64,000 nucleotides of DNA from Ascarosepion bandense (lineage: Eukaryota; Mollusca; Cephalopoda; Sepiida; Sepiidae), in the NCBI GenBank assembly GCA_037127315.1, contig JBBBDQ010001153.1, forward strand, positions 5,308,001-5,372,000. Reading direction: 5' to 3'. This document shows positions 26,301 through 39,000 of this stretch, piece after piece. How positions within the stretch are numbered: the stretch's first letter is position 1; each line of letters opens with the position of its first letter. The translations under genes were made by a program, and so were the position numbers. The notes under the pieces were generated by a model. The model saw only the letters and a list, made by a program, of their open reading frames with translations. It was not told where the DNA came from and did no database searches.

Positions 26301-29300
26301 AAGAATTGAAGAATCTGGATATAGTTGTCGGGAAGTTGAAAGAAGCGGACCATCTTTTAGTTTATGATAAATTGTCTATAAGCATTGGCGAATGGAGACG
26401 GCCGAAAACTGCCAATTTGAAATTCTGTTTTACATCAATTGATAGAACGTCAGAGCCTACAACGAAAACTGATAAAGTAAATTTCCCTTTCGGTCACACT
26501 GGAAATAAAGAAATATTTTTGAGATCTCGATCCAAGGATGCAAATATTTACTATATGAAAACTAGACTGGCACTTATACTAAAAGTCAGAAAGAGACAAT
26601 TGGACTTTTGGATAAATATTATAAGGAAAGATGGCTTACGAAATTGAATACTCACAAGATATTGAATGATGGAATGACAGAGGGAAAGTAATGAGGTTAT
26701 TCGAATGGAAGAGAGGACTATTACAGACACTACATAATAAAACGGTGTTCAAAGCAACAAGAGATTGAAAGTTGTGGAGAAACATGATTGTGATGAACGT
26801 CTTGTAAGGACAAAATACAAAAATACTATGTTCCAAACATATCGAATGATTTGAAACAGGTGTATAGAGTAGTTAATGCTTATCAACAACGAATGTGCCT
26901 GTCATATTATACATGCAATAACATTCAGTGACGCTTGCTTTTATTTTTGACCAATTATTATGTTATTTAATTACTGACATTATCAGAAATTAATTTTAGA
27001 GAAGTACTGCAAAATTAATTGGTGAAATCAGGAATTTCTAATTTAATTCTTAATAATAATTTTTGATTTTCGCTTATTCGTTTATCGTTTTATGAATACA
27101 TTTACTTTCTTACACCAAATCTAGCATCCACACATATTAGGCTATTTCAATTTTCTGTGATGTGAGACAAAATACGCATACATATTCACTATTGAAGCAT
27201 TTGAAATCAATATTTTGCTTGTTTAATAACAGAAGATAGATAAGTATTAACTTATTAAGTTTTCAAATTATTTCGCATTCTAAAGATACTGAAGGAAGTA
27301 ATACCTAATATAAAAAAATTACTGTTGACTTTGATTCAATATTTTAACCATAAATTCTTATCACAATTTAAATGCACCGATAATCTTCCTTTAAGTCTTG
27401 CATAAAACTTTGCAGGAAAATATATGACTCAGAAACTACCATTTTTTCACTCTTATAGTGATAAACTTTTATTTATTTATTTTTTATTTTTTATATAAAC
27501 ACAATAAAATTACGTCATAGTTTGCTAAGTTCATACTCTTATTTTGAAATATATTTTCCAATTATTCTTTTCTGCATGAGTCGGTCTTTTTACTTTCTCG
27601 ATTCGTAATCATCTTGGCACACTTCCCTATTGTAATGGCAAAGACATTGCCACCTGGTGTCATGAGAGCATCAGATATAACTTTACTACATTAATGTCAC
27701 TAGCATTAAATTACAAAACTTATATAAATTTGCGTATGAAAAGCTATCAGCCTGACCCATTTCCTAAAATCTAATCACATGATGAAACCTCGAATCTAAT
27801 GGAGCAAGCCCTCATATGAAACGTCTGAAAATCGACTTGCACATGAAAACTTATAGTCACAGGTAAAGATATGTATCTCTGATATGTAGCATAATATATT
27901 AACAAGATAAAAAAAAATCAAACTATTCTTTACCAACACGTGTCGTCGCCTAAAGGACTCTATCAAGGTAAATGTGGAGATTCTTCTTCCTTTTGTTTGT
28001 TTGTTTTTTTTAAAATTTTTATTTATACACAGAAATAAAGTAGAGGAAAACATCTTTAACGTTTCTAATTTTAAATTTAAAAATACTGTAAAATATTCCT
28101 AAAGCTAACTGTTTAAGGAAAGGTAAACTATAAAGGATATGTGATGATGCGTAACCCTAACCCTAACCCTTGCCTAATAAACGAAAGAGTAAATATTATT
28201 GTTTTTATTGAATTTTTAGTTATATTTTTAATTTAATATTTATTTTGTTTTATTTTGGTAAATTTTGTATGTATTAAATTATTTTAAGTATTTAAAGTCA
28301 AGTTTTTCTCTTAATTTAATATTTTTATGGTCATATATGTTGACTGGGCAAAGGAGTGTTTTCTTTAAAGAAACTTATTCCCTGTTTTTTTTTTTTTGTT
28401 TGTTTTTGTTTTTTGTATTTTAGTAAATTCTTTCTTAGAATACTCTATTCTCAAGCCACTAAAAAACATCAAAGTAAAGGTTTCTCAGGGAACGAAACCC
28501 CTTAATAAAGAAGAATGATCTTTGTATCTTTTATTTATATTATGCTACCATAAATATTTGTCATCATTCAGAACTTTTTTCATATTTTTTTTAGTCAGAG
28601 GAAAAATGTAATTCTCTACATTCAGTAATTTTTGATGACTAGCATTCTGTAAGTTTAAGTCCTGAGTAACAGCTATTATAAAATCTGAAACGAAAGGTAC
28701 AAATGAATAGTACTGATAACTTTGCCATCAATAAATTTGTAATTATTCCACAAAAATATATATTAACTGGCACAAATGCATCTGTGTACTTTATTTTTTG
28801 CAGGTTGCTTTGTCTTCGCAACATGTGGAATCTGTCTGATTCTTCTCACAAGACAAAGTACCAAACCAAGGAGAAAATACGCAATTCTTGTTCATATTCT
28901 TATCACAGCCATGGCTGTTAACGGAGGATTTGCTGCTCATGCCTCATCCAGCATTGCTGGCAGGTTTGTAAATTTTAAAATCTTAAGAGTATTTTTTAAT
29001 TTCTTATAAGGGGAATTAACATTATTCTCTAAATGCATTTTTTTCTTATTTGTTTTACAAATTAAATTAAATCATCAGTTATGCACCACTACAAATTTTT
29101 GCTCGTACTTGTTGTGTCAGAATTTATCACGAAAGATAAAAAAATGTTTTGATATATTTATTCAATAAATTCTACTTTAAACATAACCGATATGAAAAAT
29201 AGTAACAAAAGAAAACCGATTAGTGTACATTTTAGGGGTTTGTTTAAAAGCTATTGGGGAGAACTGAGATCAAATTACAAGGCTTACCCCAAACATAAAT

Positions 29301-32300
29301 GACAAAAGATACGTAGTGAGATATAACATCAAAACATTTTTTTAAAATGATAAATGTAAGTTTTATTAAATATTAGGGCGCTTCAAATTTGGTATGTCCT
29401 CCCAGGAAAACATGTAATTTTTGAACAAGTAACATATTTTTTCTAAAAGAATACTCAATGTTAGTTGTGGGAAAAACATCAATTTTATAATCAAATTCAT
29501 CAAATAATATTAAATATCAAAAGAAAATTGCCAGTATATACAAAACAATGCAAATTACAAAAAGGTAGGTATGTGGTGATAAGGACCGAGCAAAAGCGAG
29601 GGACCGAATGTTTGCTCTATACCAGCCAAAAAGCAAATGAACAAAAGTCGCCGTTGCGTATCCGTTTCTGGTCGAAAAATAAAAATTAATCAAATATCAA
29701 ATTTCCATTTCGCGAGCCTACGAGAATTTTATTTACCAGCCAATGGGAAGCCCAGAATCAAATACAAGTATTAAATCCCAAAACGAGCTGCTTTTGATCC
29801 AAAAAGCAGACATAAAAAGAGGATACAGACAAAACCCCAGTAGACTGGAAAACGAGAGGAGAAGAGTGTAATTAATATCTCCTTGACTTAAGTCGAGCGG
29901 CTACTATGCTTGCCTCTTTCTTTCTCCCCTGTCTCAAAAGTACTTACTGACATAAGGAGCGACTACTTCAAAGACATTCCTCACATACCTCCGCTCCCCA
30001 CATTCCTAAGCCTTTAATCTTTTTCAGCTTATTATTTTTCATGAACATTTTAACCTCCGTTGGACTTATATTCAAGTATTATTTTAATTGTAAAAAAATT
30101 AATTGATATATGTATATACAAATGTTAATTTTATACTCAGATTGCATTTCTTGATTTTATAATCATTTTATGACTTATAGTGAGCTATCTACCACAAGGC
30201 CAAATTCCGTTAATCTGCAACAATATAATACTACCCTTCACTAGAACGGAATCCCACTACAACTATAAAAAGAATAAGCAACCCACTATAGGTACAATAA
30301 AATAGTTTCAGTGCTTTTGATCCCAGTTCAAATGGTATGTTTACCTTGAAGGTGTACAATGTGAAAGTTCTTAATAGATTTTGTAATTTGATGTGAGTTG
30401 TTCGTGAGAGAATATGTTCATGCTTTCAGAGTTCAGTTTTCGGCAGAGGGTTCATTTGAAAACGGTGCTTTTTCTCTCAGAAAAACGAGTATTTTGTTAC
30501 AATGTTACTAACCCTTCACCTTCTGTTGACCCCACTCTACTCATTGGTAACGAAGCTTTGCACACAGATTGAAAAGGTTCAGGTTTCATTAAGTTATTTT
30601 ATTACCTTTATTCCTTACTCCTTATTTCTAGAACCGAAATTTATTCAGAAGAAAAAGTAGTAACACCGGTTGTATGAAGAATCAATCACTAAATAATATT
30701 TAGTGTTATTATTAAAGTTAAAATTTACATAATATTGTTTGCGTAGAGGTATATATTGTTTGAAATTAACTGAATCACCTCATACGATAAATTATATAAA
30801 ATCTTTGCATTTATGTTACATACTTTAAGTTAATCTGAATGAAAATAAACAAAGCTTTGTTCTTATTATATATCAACAACATTTAAATTTATTGCAGATG
30901 GCTGTATGGCAGCATTGGTTGCCAATTAATGGGTTTCTGGGGATTTTTTGCTGGAATGTCCCACATTTGGTTGCTTTTTGCATTTGGAATGGAGCGCTAT
31001 GTTGCTGTATGCCACCGTGAATTCTGTAAGTAGCAACTTGCACTCTTAGCAAAATGATAACTTCACATTTTTTCAACAGATTAAATATATCCAGCAAATT
31101 TGGTGAAGTTCTTAAATTTTAAACGTCATGTATCTCAATAACGCTTAAAAATAATAACTTTATATGAAAATACAAAAGAATTATACCATTAAATATTTAT
31201 TCAACTAAATATAAGTCACTTTTTTGCACAAACTTTCTTCATTTTTCCTTCAACATAAAGATTCCATCTTCCCAGAATTTCTGTGGTATCTCATAAAATA
31301 AGTCATTAAGGTGGTCTTTTATGCCATCCAAATAATCAAAATTTTTATCATTGAAACTATTTTACATGGAAGTGAATAAATTAAAATCCGAAGAAGCAAT
31401 GTCTGGTGAATTTGGCGGGTGGAGTAACACATCCCTGTCAAGCTCCAACAATTTTTGCTGGGTCGATGAAGAAACGTCTGGCATTATACTGATGGGGAAA
31501 TAACACCTTTCCTGTTCGCTAATTTTTAGGTTTTTATCTTAAATCTCTGTCTTTTAATCGTCCAATAGCGAGCAGTACTTTTAAGAATCAATTGACTGGT
31601 TACTTGATAGAAGTTTATAGTACAAGATTCCTTTTCAATCGCACCAGATACACAGCATGACTTTCTTAGGATAAAGACTTGTTTTGGGGCTGGCTACTGG
31701 CTCATGTCACTTACCCAAGATCTATTTCATTTAATATTATTTAAAATTTTCCGTTGTCTCATCACCCGTAACAATTCGATTAAAAACAGTGTATTTTCAT
31801 TGCGTTTATACAGCAAATCACGGATAGAAATGTGATCTAAAAGATTCTTTGCACTCAGATCATGTGGCGATTTAATGCCCAAGATTCACTAAGCGCTTAT
31901 GTATGGTAATTTTTTATAAATTTACTGTTTCTGAGCGCGTTATTCTCAATCAATGTCTTGATTTGGTCGTCATCTGTAATGGAGTCTGTCTATCTGGGCG
32001 GTCCTTATCATCAATTCAAAACCTAGCGAACTACTTCCGTACAGTTCTATCAGCTAAATCACCTTCATTGTACACAATACGACTTTTAAGTTGCTTGCAA
32101 GGCATTTTTGCCCTTACGGTAATAAAAGTCATAAACTATCTAAAATGCACCTTATAATCTTTCATTTTCATAGTGATATAAAACTGAAACTAATTTAGTG
32201 ATTTTAAATTTTTTTCTTAAGAGATAATTTGAAATGTACTTTCATCGGAATTGTAAGAATATTACATCTATCGATAATTTTGATGTATTGGAACATGAAC

Positions 32301-33029
32301 GACTAAAAATCCGCATGAACTTTCCAGACAACCCAATATTATTCACCATACTGTAATGGAAGACAAGCATATGTTTACAGATCTTCAAACTATTCTAACT
32401 TATTTTGATGTGTCCGATATTGCCTGAAAACGAGCTCTTAATTTAATGACATATTTTAATCAAATAAACAGATCGAAAGATAAGGACACTGAGTGATTAA
32501 TATGGTTTCAAATGGAAAGGAAAATATTATCTAGATTGACACTGAGATTTGAAATAAGATCGCAAAAGACCAGAGAAAACTGCGAACGAGCGCGACCTTT
32601 CTGGCCCCTTCATGCGTGTATGCTGCCTTCACTCAACGGCACGTCACCTGATGAGAGAATAAATTAATTATACACACGTTGTCCGTCTTTATATTTCAAA
32701 CCGATCATCAACATTGGTTTGCAGGTTATACAGCCTACGTCGTTGGTATACGTCGCACGGGTATTGGTTGTCACTGATATACAACACTAGGTCAATTTGA
32801 TTAAAAATACATTTTATCATATCTAAGTCATCAGAGGTAAAAACCAAATACTTTTGTCTGTTTCTGCTTGGATTAAACGGATGACGTGTAATCATTATGA
32901 GCTTAAACATTTGTAATCTAATCAACGGGATTTACTGAATTGCAAAAATCCTTACTAATATCTTTTTTCAGGTTATTCTTTTTATCTTTGTTCTACTTGA
33001 TTTTATCTACTTATATTAGTTTACATACG

Positions 33030-33087
<58 letters not shown>

Positions 33088-36000
33088 CCTACTTTCTTAA
33101 GAAAGCTTGATCTACAAACTATTTTCTACTATGAATATTCATTATACATTTATATAACTTTACAGCAAACTCTCGCACACACAGATTGATAAAGCTCAAT
33201 CTATGTTCAAATAAACATGACATTAACTTATTCTATCGTAATGATATAGATACTCTAACTCTAAACAAGTTGAAAAATATTAGATATATAATTCGTAGGT
33301 ACACACCACATAAAGATTACAATAAATAACTAAGTTTGGCAATTTATTATATAAATTTGTAAACATTTAACCTAATTACTTCCAATGCCTCGGTATTTAA
33401 AAAATCAGTTCTATGTAAAAACAAAGTAAATATCGTTTATGTTCATAATAGCGTAAAAAATCAAGAAGCTGTAGTATATGTCCAACGTTTGATGCATATG
33501 AAGTCAAAGACCTTATTGCTTAAACTTGACTAAAATACTTTCCACTTGACATGAGTTATTTCATCATGAACTTTGGGAATTGGTGATTACTGAGTACTTG
33601 CATTGACTCTAATCACCTTCAAAAGTGTCAGGTATGTAAATTAAGTTTTAACGCAAGCGATGTATCTATATTTAATGTTCTGCATCAGAAAAATACATTT
33701 TATGGAAATGGATCTCTTGTAAATTCTGTAAATGAAAAACATCTTTTTGTTACATTATTATTTAATCTTCCAAAAACAATTGTTGATATTCTCAAACTCT
33801 AACATGTGTTCCATTCTCCTTTGGATAAAGTACATTTTTTTAATGTTTTTTACATAATTTACAGATTTGTCTTGCATTTTAATTTATTTTGCTTTGTATC
33901 GATAGTTAAAAACAATGCGAAGCAGAATAAAGAAAATTCCGTCATTCGCAGCAGCATTCCTTATCCTTAGGAGCCTGTCTTTTCAGAGTTGCTCTTCATT
34001 TTGTTTCCAACTCACGCAGTTTTCTAACCAACGGAGAAAGACAATGTATTAGTTGTGGTAAATAGTAACCTAAATGAAAGAGAAACTAGTCAAAATATTA
34101 GTTCTAATTGGCAATGATGCATTTATTTAAGAAATTCTAATACTAATATGACCGTTATGCTTAATTTCCAGATAACCAAATGCCGTCTATTTATTACACA
34201 GTAATAATTGCATTGATGTACATTTTTGGAACTTTTTGGGCAACAATGCCTTTACTTGGATGGGGAACGTAAGTATATTTGTGTATATATTTACTATTAT
34301 TTATAAGTGTCATTTCTTCTGGAGTGACTATATTATTATTCTACTCATATGCATGTACGACAGTTACATTTTCTGTTTTAAGGGTAGCACCTCTCCGACC
34401 ATCAGTTCTTTTTGCTTCTAAGAGATTAGGCTTCCTAACACAAAAAAAAACATAAAAATATTCAGCGAGAAAGAATTGAAGAATGTGAGAAGGCGTGAGA
34501 AAAGAGTGTGAAACAATAAATTTATTGAGGCGAGAATGTTAGACTAAAATGAAAACCAAGTAAAAGGAAAAGGGATAATTAGACGTGAACAAGACAGAGA
34601 CATATAGACTGAATATAACGAGATGATAAGCGGCAAAGGCATATAGGGACGAAAAAGCGTATAGATTGCAACAGGTAAAAATATAGGATGGAAATTGTGA
34701 CATTGAGATCCGAAAATGCATTGGCATGGCCAAGGAAGCATTACAAAAGCTAAACAGACTATTGAGAAACAGGAAGATTTTATTGAAAACAAATAAAAGA
34801 GTACTGGACTGTTATATGATATTTCTCCTCCCATATGACAGCAAATGCTGTATGTTCTCCTCAGAGATGAAGAAGAATCTCGAAGCTACAGAAATGGGGT
34901 CCTAAAAAGATGCTGAGGATACCATGAACCGAAAATGTGAGTAGCAACAAGGTTTTGGAGAAAATGGAAACGAAAAGGAAACCTATATTTAACATTAGGA
35001 AGAGACAGTTGAGCTTTTTGGGACATATAAGGAGGAAGGAGGGCTTGGAGGATCTAATACTCACAGGACGGATAGAGTGTGACAGGGGAAAGTAGGGTAA
35101 GTCATACCTGATGGGCTTGAGCAGATGGATGGCGGAGTGGTATTTGGGAGAGATACCAAGAGGAAAATTGTTGAGAGTGACAATGAATAGGGGCAAGTGG
35201 AAGTCCGTGATCGCTTATACCTCCAACTATGTGTTAAATAGCATGGTAGATTGGGTTCTATTATCTTGGTCAGTAACCAGTCTACCATAGAAAGAAATGG
35301 CAACGTACTGAGTGGAAAATCTTCTGCCCAGTCAGTCATGCCCCAGGTCACCCAGAAAAGATTCATGCATTGACCTAGCTGTGACAAAAACTCTGTTCTT
35401 CTATTCCATTTTTTTTGTATGTTGTAGTGCAGTGGATATCAACTCGGAACGACAAAACGGGGAGCCGATTTCGAATTCCAGTTGAATTTTTCGCGTTAAC
35501 TTACGCACAAATACTCATGGGAAAGGTATTAATCCGTCTCTTCCCTCCAGTTATGGGTTAAATAATAGGACAGATTGGGTTCTATAGCCTTGGCAAGCAA
35601 CCAGTCTACCTCAGAAAGCAATGATAACCTACTGTGAGATGATCTTCTGCCCAGTCAGTCATGTCTCATTCGAGATATGTTCGCCCAAAGCATCACGTAT
35701 GGCACTTAACTGATTGACTGACTTCAAGTAGCAAAATCAAGCAATGAAAATTATTTACATCAACTTATGTAAGTTAGTTGTTTTGACGTGTAACTTCTGT
35801 ATAAGTGAAAAAGTTTACTTAATCGTATTTAAATTTTTCCATTATTCAAAATAAGAAATTGTAACGTTGTAAAGCGGCTACTTTACAGTGACATGCACTT
35901 ACATCTAAAATAAACGTCTATTGTTTAATACATGTGATACGTATTTGACTAATGGAATAAAGCTCCAGTCAACATTCCAGTACACTGTTCCTTTGTTTTT

Positions 36001-39000
36001 CTGAAAAAAGCTTAATAAAGTGCAACATGTTAAATTAGACACTTTTCTACCTGTTCTGAAATTATTCTATTATCTTGTCGGATTTCAATCCATATATTCT
36101 ACTCTATATATATTCTATTCTAGTCTATTACTTAATGTAATCTTAATTAACTGGATTTTCTAAAAGTAATGCTTGCGTTTTATTTAATACAGAATGAAAA
36201 TAGCATTTTATCTACACATGGTAGCTTGTATGGTCAAATGACAGCGTAGGAACACTGTAATTTTACTTCTATTCAAAAACACAAAAACTGACTGAACGGG
36301 AAGTATGAAATTAGTCGAAATTATGTGATTCATAGTTTAATTGACATGACATTTTTAATATTTATGACTACGGTTGTTATTTTGAATAGAAATAAAACGG
36401 TATATTTTCCATTTTTTTCTTCTTTTTTACAATATTTTGAAAATTAACAAAATGCCAAAATGTGGAAAGGGTATGCGCATTTAAGTTTTTCACCTAAATC
36501 CTACGTTAAGTAAAGCACTCAGTTTTTTTTCTCCTGCAATTTATAACATGTTATATTTCTTGTATTCGGCATACTTATTGTTATAGAACTTTTAAAAAAT
36601 TGTTTGAAGTGTGCTTAATTTTTAATGTCTCCAAATTTGCCTAATTTCATGTCCCATTTTGAGAACGTGGGCAATTTTTAAAAAAATTAATATTTTTTAC
36701 TTTGTATTCTTATATATCTGAAGTTGGTATGACAACAGTTTTCATGGTGTTTGAACTTTTTATATTAATTTTTGAAAATAATGTATTCTCATGTCGCAAA
36801 CATGAATTTTTCAATTTTGTTATTTAAGAAAATATCAAACTCAAATTTTGTATTCCTATATTTTTCCATCGTAATAACCAATTTCTGGTTTGTATTATTT
36901 ACTTCAAATTAAAATTATGAGTCCTTAAAAGTGGAAACATTCTAAACTTTTGGCTGACAGCAGAAACTAATGATATTAAAAGAAAATTTTATTGAATTAT
37001 TTTCATTTGATATGTTTTCTTCTATTTAGGTCAGTTACAATGAAACCTTTTCAAGAAAAAACAAATAAAGTTTATTGACGTTAGGACAGAATTTTACAAT
37101 AGGTAGAGGATAATTAGGAATGGTCCAAACTTAAGTAAAATACGGAAAATGGAATAGGCAAAAATTTCGAATTTCAGCTGATATATTTTGTATTTATTCT
37201 TACTACAACAAAGGCATACAGCCATGAACAAGTGTAGCATTTCATTTCGTCTTTAAATACATCGAATCATTTAAAAGTTATGAAGTGAAATTTAAAATGT
37301 ATTTTTTATATTTGAAATATTTACTTATTAGATGTTATTTATTGTCACAAAATTAACTGGAATCACAGAACCACATATTATTAAAAAAACACTTTTTATT
37401 TTACGATATTTTAACTATAATATTCAAAATTTAAGTTTAAATTATATGGTGTAAGTAACGCCGTCTAACTACTCTTAGGTTCTAGATAACTTATTCTCAA
37501 GTATTTTATAATGATTTTATTTCAAGTAATTGTTTAATTCTCCTTGAAATCAAGAAAAATTTTCCATGATTGGATTTTCCGTAGGTACCAATACACCGAT
37601 AAATATGTCGGTATACAAAGCTTAAAGACAACAATTCGTATATAGCTACTCTAAGTCTACCATTTTTGTTTGCTCTAAACACCATTCTTTCTATCCGGAT
37701 TACACAGTTAATGTATACCTGTCGCTGTAGAACTGATTGGAGTGACACGTTGTCAAAAGAAATAAAAAGGATGAAACCAATAACCGAAACAACCCTTGAA
37801 ACTGTAATAATTCAATGCAAAATTACAGAAAGTGAATTTTTTTTCCTTTTTCTCCCTTTTTCTTTTTCAGATATGGCCTGGAAGTTCATGGAACTTCTTG
37901 CACTATCAACTACAGTTTATCTGACGAGAGCTACCAATCTTTTATCTTTTTCTTGGCTGTATTTTCATTTATTTTTCCTATGGTTGCTGGTTGGTATGCC
38001 ATCACTAAGGCTTGGTCCAGTCTGAGTTCAATTCCAGATGCTGAAAAGGAGAAGGACAAAGATATTTTGTCTGAAGAACAATTAACTGCTGTAAGTAAAC
38101 TGTTAAATTAGGTAAAGAGATTTTTAATATTCATAAAATTGTTTTTTAAATTAAGTAAAGAAAATGGGAGATGTTTTGATAAATGAAACTGGACTAATAT
38201 AGTTTCAGATATATTTTCGTTTTCTGATGAATAAGAATATTAAATTGGAAAAAAAAATAGACGAAAATACTCTTCATACTAAAAGATATACTGAATTTTT
38301 CCAAAATTATACATTAACTATTTTCGTTGTTAAATTTTGGCAATTTTTTCTTCGTTTAAAATTCTCTTGCTTTTGCAAAGCTCGGTTCATTTTTATATTC
38401 TGCAACCATCACCTAAGCTGCATGGGTTAAAAATGAAAAGGTCATGTCTAACAAGATTTTAACTTGCAGCCCGTATCTCTGCGGGCCCGTTTGACATGAA
38501 CAGCGGCTTAAAAATTAGAACATCGTTGGGGAACATTCAAATTATTTAACACATTACTAGTTAAAAACAAACAGTATGGAATATTTGAATCCTATATACA
38601 CTATGAAATAAAATAAATATGCTTAAAATTGCTATTATATACCAATATATAAGCCAGTGTGCATTGATTTGTAATGCACAAAATATAAAATGTGCATGTT
38701 TTACCTCAAATTATTCAAATGTTACGTGGATATTCAGACAAATTATGAAATCAGTTCAAATTTTAAATTGATATTTAGACAATTTTCCTTACCTATATAT
38801 AATGAAATCATATTTAACTTTACGATGTTTCAAACAATAGCTAAAGTTTAGCTAAACAAAAATGATATAAGTGTATTTGTAAAAGTAATAATGTATATGA
38901 ATATAGATAAAATTTAAATAATTATAATTTTTGTTTGCTTTGCACTAATATAAATAAAAAAGAAGTGAAGTTTCTTTTCACCATATTTTATTTCAGCTAA

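Noticed and set aside
29465..29689. 74-codon + frame at the start of the intron-2 LTR
   Set aside because: It straddles the LTR boundary and has no counterpart in the second LTR copy.
34539..35387. Several - strand hydrophobic frames
   Set aside because: Antisense shadows of the LINE ORF2 tail and its 3' tail, which read on the + strand.
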